Below are positions 25,972 to 34,706 of a DNA stretch of 34,706 nt, in pieces. Origin of the DNA: Nitrospirota bacterium. Lineage in GTDB: Bacteria > Nitrospirota > Thermodesulfovibrionia > Thermodesulfovibrionales > JdFR-85. A model generated the notes under the pieces. It made no database searches, had not been told where the DNA came from, and saw only the letters and a program-made list of their open reading frames with translations. A program made the position numbers and the translations under genes. Within the stretch, counting starts at the first letter, position 1, and the number at the start of each line of letters is the position of its first letter. The DNA is taken from assembly GCA_011051565.1 (NCBI GenBank), contig DRKX01000015.1:1-34706 (forward strand), written 5' to 3'.

Positions 25972-27322
25972 CCGCGAGGCCGTGGTCTGGACGCGCATAG
26001 GGGGCCAGCCGGTGAAGATGGGGCGCATCTATGTGACCGATGCAGAGTGCCGGTTCACGTACAGCGGGGAGTTCCTCGATACCGGGCTCCCCGGCGTCGG
26101 CATCCTCTATCCGCCCGAGATAGTGCGGCAGACGACCATAGTGCGTCCGAGGACCGAGTTCTTCGACCTCCTGCCCCCGGTTCAGTCCCTGATACCGCCG
26201 CGGGGCGAGAAGAACTTTCAGCGTCAGCTCGTCCTGGCGTATCTGGCCAGTAGGGGTGTCGTTCCCAGGAAGGGGTTCGACGCGGACTGGGAGATACTGA
26301 TGATCGCGGGCCACGGCGGCATCGGCCACATAGACGTCTTCAGGGACGACGAGAAGGCCCTCGAGTGGTACTCCGCCCCTGCAAGGCATACCTTTTTCGA
26401 GATATCCGACAGGTTCGGCTTCTCCCTGAAGGAGTTCCTGACCTGGTTCGACGACGATGCCGCGGGTTTCGTCCAGATGATCGGTGCCACGCCCACAGTC
26501 GGCGGCGCCATACCCAAGCTCCTGATGAGCATTCCCGCCTCCGGGTGGACGGGGCAGGTGGGGCTTCCGAGCAAGTCCGGTGTCGAGGGAGTGACGGACG
26601 TCATACTCAAGTTCGAGCAGACGAGGAGCTATCCGGGCATCATTGAGCTCGAGGCCCTGGCACTCGACGTACACGAGGAGGCGGGCCTCGAGGTGCCGCG
26701 CAGGTGGAAGGCGGAGATAAACGGCATCCCGACGTTCGTCATAGAGCGGTTCGACCGCGACCGCGGCTGCAGCCCGGTCTTTACCGAGACCCTCTACTCG
26801 GTGTTCGCATCCGGTGACCAGGGCATAACCAGTCCCTACAGCACCACCTACGACGCCGTAGGGCGCGCAATCGACCGCTCCCCGATCGACATAGTCACCG
26901 ACAGGAGGGCAGCCAAGCAGCACCTCCTGAAACGCCTCCTCCTCGCCCTTGCAACCGGCAACGGCGACCTTCACCTTGAAAACCTCTCGATCGTGAAGCG
27001 CGGGGACGTGCTCGCCTTCTCGCCCGTCTACGACCCCACGCCCATGCGGGCCTACAGCATGCACAACCTGCTCGCACCGATGCCCTTCGGCGGCTACGGC
27101 GAGGGGGCCTCGCTCCCTGAGGCGCTTGTGCGCTTCACGAGGAACCTCGGCTTCAGGAAGAACCACCTCCTCGGCCTCGTTGAAGAGGTGCTCGACGTCA
27201 CGCGGGACTACGCCGAGCGTGTCAGGGCGTTGAGGACCCTGCCGGAGAGGAACAAGGAGCGCCTCGTGGCGGTCGTCGAGTCGGTGAGGGCCGGGCTGGC
27301 TGCCTGCTCGGGTGCGGGCTGA
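25961..27322 (+). CDS. HipA-like serine/threonine kinase toxin
   Basis: TRIGGQPVKMGRIYV...GFDADWEILMIAGHGGIGHIDVF, VILKFEQTRSYPGIIELEALALDVHEEAGLEVPRRWKAEINGIPTFVIERFDRD, LATGNGDLHLENLSIVKRGDVLAFSPVYDPTP. 11-nt overlap with the hipB-like gene. Confidence 0.9.
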   Translation: MKTDREAVVWTRIGGQPVKMGRIYVTDAECRFTYSGEFLDTGLPGVGILYPPEIVRQTTIVRPRTEFFDLLPPVQSLIPPRGEKNFQRQLVLAYLASRGVVPRKGFDADWEILMIAGHGGIGHIDVFRDDEKALEWYSAPARHTFFEISDRFGFSLKEFLTWFDDDAAGFVQMIGATPTVGGAIPKLLMSIPASGWTGQVGLPSKSGVEGVTDVILKFEQTRSYPGIIELEALALDVHEEAGLEVPRRWKAEINGIPTFVIERFDRDRGCSPVFTETLYSVFASGDQGITSPYSTTYDAVGRAIDRSPIDIVTDRRAAKQHLLKRLLLALATGNGDLHLENLSIVKRGDVLAFSPVYDPTPMRAYSMHNLLAPMPFGGYGEGASLPEALVRFTRNLGFRKNHLLGLVEEVLDVTRDYAERVRALRTLPERNKERLVAVVESVRAGLAACSGAG

Positions 27323-27377
27323 GGGCCGCTGTCCTTGATATTAACGTGTGCGTTGAGTATATAATGGATGTAGCGCC

Positions 27378-27827
27378 ATGAAGAAGATACTACTATCAGG
27401 GCTCCTTGCCGTCATGCTGGCGATCTCGTTCGGCACGCAGGCACTCGCCCTCTGTGTGAGCGCGCCCGAGGCGAACCTGAGGGGCGGGCCGGGGACCAAG
27501 TACGAGAAGAGGTGGCTCGTCTTCAAGTACACGGCCCTCAAGAAGATAGCCAAGAGGAAGGGCTGGTACAAGGTCCGCGACGTAGACGGCGACGTCCACT
27601 GGATATTCGGCCGCCTCGTGACCGACAGGTACAGGTGCGCGGTGGTCAAGGTGGAGAAGGCCAATGTCAGGATAGGGCCTGGAACGAGGTTCAAGAAGAG
27701 CGCGATGAGCCCGGCCATAAAGTACGACTCGTTCAAGGTGATCAGGAGAAAGGGCGAGTGGGTCAAGGTGATGGACGAGTTCGGCGACAAGGGCTGGATA
27801 CACAGAAAGCTGCTCTGGATACAGTAG
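27378..27827 (+). CDS. Secreted bacterial SH3-domain protein
   Basis: Signal peptide MKKILLSGLLAVMLAISFGTQALA; two SH3-like repeats (ANLRGGPGTKYEKRW..., ANVRIGPGTRFKK...WVKVMDEFGDKGWIH). Confidence 0.85.
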   Translation: MKKILLSGLLAVMLAISFGTQALALCVSAPEANLRGGPGTKYEKRWLVFKYTALKKIAKRKGWYKVRDVDGDVHWIFGRLVTDRYRCAVVKVEKANVRIGPGTRFKKSAMSPAIKYDSFKVIRRKGEWVKVMDEFGDKGWIHRKLLWIQ

Positions 27828-27831
27828 GTGG

Positions 27832-28557
27832 TCAGACGCCCTCCCCGAGCCTCTCTATGAGGAATGCAGGCAGTCCCGCCTCCCTCATCTTCCTCTGGGT
27901 CTCTCCGATGTCGTAATCCACGCGGACTATCTCGGCTCCGTCAGGGGTCAGGACCGCATAGGCCGCCCTCGGGTCCCTGTCCCTCGGCTGCCCGACGCTG
28001 CCGGCGTTTATGATGTAGCGTGATGAGACCGAGAACCTCACCCTCTCCCTGTGGAGGACGAGCTCTCCAGCTGGGGTCTTCTCCACAATGAACGGGGTGT
28101 GGCTGTGGCCGAGCAGGCAGACCTTCTGTTCGAAGTACCTGAAGTTGACCTCGGCGTCTGCCAGCGTGATTATGTAGTGCCAGGCCTCGGGCCTCCTCGG
28201 CGTGGAGTGGACGAGGCAGAGGCCCTCAGGCTCGAGGATCTTGATGATGTCGAGACTCCTGAGCAGGGCGATGTTTTCAGGGCTCATCCGCCCGCGGGTC
28301 CACAGCACCGCCGCCCTGGCGTTCTCGTTGAAGTACTCGATCGGCGTATCGCCGGTCACGGCGCGGTCGTGGTTCCCCGCGAGCATGACCTCGCACACCT
28401 CCTTCAGGAGCTCGACGCACTCGTTCGGGCTCGGGCCGTAGCCGACCGCGTCGCCGAGGAAGAGTATCCTCCCGATGCCCCTCCTCCGAACGTCCTCCAG
28501 CACCGCGCCGAGGGCCTCGATGTTCGAGTGGACGTCTGAGATCACCGCGCTGGGCAT
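27832..28557 (-). CDS. Metallophosphoesterase (calcineurin-like)
   Basis: AVISDVHSNIEAL, FLGDAVGYGP, AGNHDRAV, LLGHSHTPF, NAGSVGQPRD. Confidence 0.92.
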   Translation of the reverse strand: MPSAVISDVHSNIEALGAVLEDVRRRGIGRILFLGDAVGYGPSPNECVELLKEVCEVMLAGNHDRAVTGDTPIEYFNENARAAVLWTRGRMSPENIALLRSLDIIKILEPEGLCLVHSTPRRPEAWHYIITLADAEVNFRYFEQKVCLLGHSHTPFIVEKTPAGELVLHRERVRFSVSSRYIINAGSVGQPRDRDPRAAYAVLTPDGAEIVRVDYDIGETQRKMREAGLPAFLIERLGEGV

Positions 28558-28559
28558 AT

Positions 28560-28976
28560 TCAGTGCATTCTCTTCTTGAGTCTCTTTGCGATCCTGTCGA
28601 GCAGCCCGTTGATGAAAGAGGAGGACTCCCTGGCAGAGAACTTCTTGGCTATCTCTATGGCCTCGTTCATGGTGACGGCCGCGGGTACGTCGTTCTTGTA
28701 GAGGAGTTCGTAGGTGGCGAACCTGAGGATGTTCCTGTCGACTGCGGCCATCCGCTCCATCTCCCAGTGCTCGGCCACGGACCTTATCAGCGAGTCTATG
28801 CGGGCGAGGTTTCCGAGGGTGCCCCGGACGAGCTCCTCGGTGAATGCTCTCACGTCGTCGGGTGCGGGGTTCTCCTGCCAGAAGGCCTCGAAGTTTATGC
28901 TCTCCGGCGGCTTTTTAGTCAGGTCGCACTGGTACAGTATCTGTAGCGCATACTCCCTCGCCTTTCTTCTCTTCAT
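28560..28976 (-). CDS. nusB: Transcription antitermination factor NusB
   Basis: RRKAREYALQILYQCD...VDRNILRFATYELLYKNDVPAAVTMNEAIEIAKKFSARESSSFINGLLDRIA. Confidence 0.95.
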   Translation of the reverse strand: MKRRKAREYALQILYQCDLTKKPPESINFEAFWQENPAPDDVRAFTEELVRGTLGNLARIDSLIRSVAEHWEMERMAAVDRNILRFATYELLYKNDVPAAVTMNEAIEIAKKFSARESSSFINGLLDRIAKRLKKRMH

Positions 28977-28979
28977 CGG

Positions 28980-29441
28980 CTATATCTTCTTCATCAGGTC
29001 GGCCATCTCTATGGCCGTCATGGCTGCGTCCCAGCCCTTGTTGCCGGCCTTGGTGCCTGCACGCTCGATTGCCTGCTCGATCGTATCCGTGGTCAGGACG
29101 CCGAAAGAGACCGGCACGCCCGTATCCATGGCAGCGGCGGCGATGCCCTTGGAGGCCTCTGCAGCCACGTAGTCGAAGTGAGGGGTCGAGCCCCTTATGA
29201 TGGTGCCGAGCGCTATGATCGCGTCGTGACCTCCCCTGTCCGCGAGCCTCTTCACGACCATGGGGAGTTCGAACGCCCCCGGCACACGCACTATCTCGAT
29301 GTCCTTGTCCGAGGCCCCGTGTCTCCTGAGCGCGTCCACGGCCCCCTCGGTCAGCTTGTTCGTTATGAAGTCGTTGAAACGGCTCGCCACTATGCAGAAC
29401 TTCAGCCCCTTGGCGTTCAACTCACCTTCGTAGATCTTCAT
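28980..29441 (-). CDS. ribH: 6,7-dimethyl-8-ribityllumazine synthase
   Basis: [29 protein letters not shown]...[66 protein letters not shown]. Confidence 0.96.
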   Translation of the reverse strand: MKIYEGELNAKGLKFCIVASRFNDFITNKLTEGAVDALRRHGASDKDIEIVRVPGAFELPMVVKRLADRGGHDAIIALGTIIRGSTPHFDYVAAEASKGIAAAAMDTGVPVSFGVLTTDTIEQAIERAGTKAGNKGWDAAMTAIEMADLMKKI

Positions 29442-29474
29442 GGAGTCCTCCCTTTGATTTTAGCGGTTTTACGG

Positions 29475-30692
29475 TCAGACCTTCTCCAGCAGGTGGCCGA
29501 GCTTCTTCTTCTTGGTCTTCAGGTAACCGAGGTTCTTGTCCCCGGGCTTTATCTCGACCGGTATGCGTTCGACCACCTGCAGGCCGTAGCCCTCGAGCCC
29601 CACGATCTTGCGCGGGTTGTTCGTCATCAGCCTGATCTTCTTCACTCCAGTGTCGACGAGTATCTGGGCCCCGATGCCGTAGTCCCGCAGGTCGGGCTTG
29701 AAGCCGAGCTTTATGTTCGCCTCGACCGTGTCGAGCCCCTCGTCCTGGAGGACGTAGGCGCGCAGCTTGTTCACCAGCCCGATCCCGCGGCCCTCCTGCC
29801 TCATGTAGAGTATTACGCCCTTTCCGGCCTTCTCCACTATCCGCATGGCCGTATGGAGCTGGTCGCCGCAGTCGCACCTGCGCGAGCCGAAGACGTCACC
29901 GGTGAGGCACTCGGAGTGCACCCTCACGAGCGTGGGCTCGTCGGGGGATATCTCGCCCTTGACGAGGGCGAGATGGACGTTGTCGTCGACGATGTTCTCG
30001 TATGCGATCGCCCTGAACTCGCCGCCGTAGGAGGTCGGCAGTTTCACCTCCGCGACCCTCTTGACGAGTGTCTCCTTGCGCATGCGGTACTCGATGAGGT
30101 CCTTGACCGTCACGATCTTCAGCCCGTGCTCCTTGGCGAACTGCATCAGCTCGGGCACGCGTGCCATGGTGCCGTCCTCGTTCATTATCTCGCAGATGAC
30201 CCCTGCCGGGTAGAGCCCGGCGAGCCTGGCCAGGTCCACGGAGCCCTCTGTCTGGCCGGCCCTCTGCAGCACCCCTCCGGCCCTCGCCCTCAGTGGGAAT
30301 ATGTGCCCGGGCTTCACGAGGTCGTCGGGGCCGGTCTTGGGATCGATCGCCGTGAGTATGGTGGTCGCCCTGTCATGGGCCGAGATGCCGGTGGTCACCC
30401 CCCGCTTGGCCTCGATCGAGACGGTGAAGGCCGTCCCGTAGGGTGAGGAGTTTGCGTTGGTCATCATCGGCAGTTGGAGCTCCTCTATACGCTCGGGGGT
30501 GAGACTGAGGCAGATCAGTCCCCTGCCGTACTTGGCCATGAAGTTGATCGCCTCGGGTGTGACCTTCTCTGCGGCTATGCAGAGGTCTCCTTCGTTCTCC
30601 CTGTCCTCGTCGTCGACGAGGATCACGATCCTCCCCTGCCTTATCTCCTCGATGGCCTCTTCTATGGTGTTGAACCTGTACTTGCTTCTCAT
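29475..30692 (-). CDS. ribBA: Bifunctional 3,4-dihydroxy-2-butanone-4-phosphate synthase / GTP cyclohydrolase II
   Basis: [84 protein letters not shown]. Confidence 0.96.
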   Translation of the reverse strand: MRSKYRFNTIEEAIEEIRQGRIVILVDDEDRENEGDLCIAAEKVTPEAINFMAKYGRGLICLSLTPERIEELQLPMMTNANSSPYGTAFTVSIEAKRGVTTGISAHDRATTILTAIDPKTGPDDLVKPGHIFPLRARAGGVLQRAGQTEGSVDLARLAGLYPAGVICEIMNEDGTMARVPELMQFAKEHGLKIVTVKDLIEYRMRKETLVKRVAEVKLPTSYGGEFRAIAYENIVDDNVHLALVKGEISPDEPTLVRVHSECLTGDVFGSRRCDCGDQLHTAMRIVEKAGKGVILYMRQEGRGIGLVNKLRAYVLQDEGLDTVEANIKLGFKPDLRDYGIGAQILVDTGVKKIRLMTNNPRKIVGLEGYGLQVVERIPVEIKPGDKNLGYLKTKKKKLGHLLEKV

Positions 30693-30744
30693 CCTGCCTC
30701 CTTCGTTCTTCTGTAGGATTTGTCGTTGTTGCAGCCTCCGGGCC

Positions 30745-31392
30745 TCAGAGGAACCCGGATTCGCCGAGGACGTTCAGGATGCTCTCGTCCTTCGTCTCAG
30801 CGGCCCGGGGTGCGAGGAACCTGGCGACGTACTTGCCGAGTATGTCGGCCTCGAGATTGACGGTGTCGCCAGCGCCCTTCATCCCTATGGTGGTGACCCT
30901 CTCGGTGTGCGGTATGATCACCACCTTGAACGCCCCGGCCGAGACGTCCACTACAGTGAGGCTGATGCCGTCTATCGCGATGGAGCCCTTCTTCACCACG
31001 TACCTCAGCACCTCGCCTGGAGCCTCTATCTCTATCTCTATGGTCTCGCCTCTGCGGTTCTTGCCCCTTATTCTGCCCACGCCGTCTATGTGTCCGGTCA
31101 CGAAGTGACCGCCGAGCCTGTCCGACGGCCTCAGGGCGGGCTCGAGGTTCACCCGCTCCCCCCTCCTGAGGGAGCCGATGTTCGAGGCCCTCAGGGTCTC
31201 GGCCGAGAGGTCGAAGTGCATCACCCCGTGCTCGATCGAGGTGACCGTGAGGCATACGCCGTTCACCGCGATGCTGTCGCCGATCCCGGCGTCCCTCACC
31301 ACCTCTTCGGAACGTATGCCGAGGCGCGTTACCGTGCCCCTCGCTTCGACCGACGAGACCGTGCCCATCTCAAGAACGATGCCGGTGAACAT
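30745..31392 (-). CDS. ribE: Riboflavin synthase alpha chain
   Basis: [63 protein letters not shown]; two lumazine-binding repeats. Confidence 0.96.
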   Translation of the reverse strand: MFTGIVLEMGTVSSVEARGTVTRLGIRSEEVVRDAGIGDSIAVNGVCLTVTSIEHGVMHFDLSAETLRASNIGSLRRGERVNLEPALRPSDRLGGHFVTGHIDGVGRIRGKNRRGETIEIEIEAPGEVLRYVVKKGSIAIDGISLTVVDVSAGAFKVVIIPHTERVTTIGMKGAGDTVNLEADILGKYVARFLAPRAAETKDESILNVLGESGFL

Positions 31393-31395
31393 CTC

Positions 31396-31722
31396 CTACT
31401 CCTCGACGTCGATCTCGAAGTCGAGCGGCACCCTGTAGTAGCCGGCGAGGTCCACCACTTCGGACCACGCCGTCGCGATCCTCACGCGCCTGTCCGAGAC
31501 GGAGACGAAGATGTCGGATGGCTTGATCGGAATGTCGAGGGAACGCGCCTCCTCGTAGACGAGGGTCCTGTAGCGTTCGGGGTTGTTGTAGCTGAGCCTT
31601 GCTATGGCCTTTGTCTCCGCCTTCAGACTGAAGTAGCGGTAATAGGGCAGGGTGAACTCGTATCCTGTGTAAACGGAAACGAAGAGGATCAGGATACACA
31701 GAAGCGCTTTAAGGTTTCTCAT
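31396..31722 (-). CDS. Hypothetical membrane-anchored protein, DUF4845-like
   Basis: N-terminal TM segment [18 protein letters not shown]; 108 aa; overlaps lepB by 4 nt. Confidence 0.7.
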   Translation of the reverse strand: MRNLKALLCILILFVSVYTGYEFTLPYYRYFSLKAETKAIARLSYNNPERYRTLVYEEARSLDIPIKPSDIFVSVSDRRVRIATAWSEVVDLAGYYRVPLDFEIDVEE

Positions 31723-32329
31723 TTGACCAACCTCCCTATTCTGTTCAGCCTGGGAAGATGCCGGCTGCCGTCCCAGGACCAGTATATTATGAAGGCCTTA
31801 CCCTTGACGGCGTTGAGATCGACGAAGCCCCAGTACCTGCTGTCGTAGCTCTGGTCGCGGTTGTCCCCCATGACGAAGAGCTTTCCCTTCGGCACGTAGA
31901 GGGGGCCGAAATTGTCCCTGACGTCCTTGCCGATGGACCGTATGTCGTTGTCCGTGTGCTGGACGTAGGGTTCGTCGAGGAGCTTGCCGTTTACATATAT
32001 CTTCTTGTTCCTTCCCTCGACGACGTCTCCGCCTATGCCGATTACCCTCTTGATGAAGTCGCGGTCGGGGTCCTGCGGATACTTGAAGACTATGACGTCT
32101 CCCCTGCGGGGCTCCCTGAAGACGAGCACCCTCGTGTCGCTGAACGGTATCTTCGTGCCGTAGATGAACTTGGTCACGAGTATGTGGTCGCCGACCTGGA
32201 GCGTGGGTATCATCGAGCCGGATGGTATCTTGAAGGCCTGTATCACGAAGGCCCTGATTATGAGCGCAAGCAGCAGGGCGGTTATTATCGCCTCTGCATA
32301 CTCCCTGAATACACCCTTCTTTTTCTTCA

Positions 32330-32330
<1 letters not shown>
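31719..32330 (-). CDS. lepB: Signal peptidase I
   Basis: TM segment, then [73 protein letters not shown]. Start ATG at 32330, not the upstream extension in the ORF track. Confidence 0.95.
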
Positions 32331-34116
<1,786 letters not shown>

Positions 34117-34120
<4 letters not shown>

Positions 34121-34706
34121 CGGGTTCCGGCCTTGTCGAACGCCAGGCGTGCCGCACCTATGGCCCCGGCATCGTCCTTGAGCAGCGACGGAAGTATTCT
34201 CGCGGCTCCGAAGAGTTCGGGGAAGGCCCTCTTCGAAGCCTCCTTGATCGCGGTCTCTATGTATATGTTCCAGGCCCCCGTGAGTCCTCCGGCGAGGATC
34301 ACGGCCTCGGGGCTGAATATGTTGATCGCGTTCGCAATCCCGACGCCGAGGTGCCTGCCGGCGGTCTTGAGCGTCTCCCTTGCGAGGTTGTCTCCATCCA
34401 GGGCGTAGTTGTAGATGTCTTCCGGGGATATCTTGTAGACGTTTCCCTCGCAGCACTCCTTCAGCAGGCTCTCCGCGCCGCCCTCGATCGACTCCACGAC
34501 CCGCGCGGTCATCGCCCTGGCGGATGCGTAGGACTCGAGGCAGCCGTTGTTTCCGCAGAGGCACCTCACCCCGCCTGCCACTATGCTCATGTGCCCAAGC
34601 TCGGCCGCGACGTCGAGGAGCCTTCCGCCGTGGACCACCCCTCCGCCTATGCCCGTGCCGAGCGTGAAGAGGACGAACGAGTCGAACTCCCTGCCGGCCC
34701 CCCTCC
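34117..34706 (-). CDS. ROK-family kinase (glucokinase-like), 5' end beyond window
   Basis: [29 protein letters not shown] (ROK zinc-binding motif), [12 protein letters not shown]. 4-nt overlap with lepA; frame open to the window edge. Confidence 0.92.

Noticed and set aside
25871-27166. 431-aa minus-strand ORF opposite the hipA-like gene
   Set aside because: Shadow ORF; the plus strand has clear HipA motifs and the antisense protein is compositionally biased.
34121-34564. N-terminal extension of the lepA ORF (32330..34564) in the ORF track
   Set aside because: LepA begins at [20 protein letters not shown] (ATG 34118-34120); the extension is out-of-frame ROK gene sequence.

Overview
The window splits into two parts. 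Accessory part (about 1-27.3 kb): (i) a ~17.5 kb, entirely plus-strand, tightly packed defence-like operon at 587-18059. Its order is small HTH/excisionase-like regulator, UvrD-type helicase fused to a RecB/Cas4-like Cys-containing nuclease, 1511-aa sacsin-like GHKL ATPase with a C-terminal DUF3883-like domain, type III-like adenine methyltransferase (Mod), type III-like Res helicase/nuclease, a 60-aa remnant, DruA (DUF4338), NurA-like nuclease, HerA-like ATPase, and a truncated SMC/RecN-like ATPase fragment. (ii) A toxin-antitoxin and remnant zone at 18.5-27.3 kb: DUF4143 AAA ATPase with a palindromic promoter, truncated CopG-like antitoxin, FitAB/VapBC-like pair, VapBC-like pair bracketed by degenerate repeats, AbiEi/AbiEii pair whose AbiEii appears to carry WYL-like and zinc-finger-like C-terminal extensions, a frameshifted pseudogene, and a HipBA-like pair. 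Core part (27.8-34.7 kb, minus strand, visibly more GC-rich): metallophosphoesterase, nusB, ribH, ribBA, ribE, hypothetical, lepB, lepA, and a ROK-family kinase cut by the window end. The best candidate for an undescribed system is the composite helicase/sacsin-ATPase/Mod/Res/DruA/NurA/HerA operon. It combines modules usually described separately, and I see no DruE (DUF1998), BREX or DISARM signature proteins. All family calls come from reading motifs; no searches were run.
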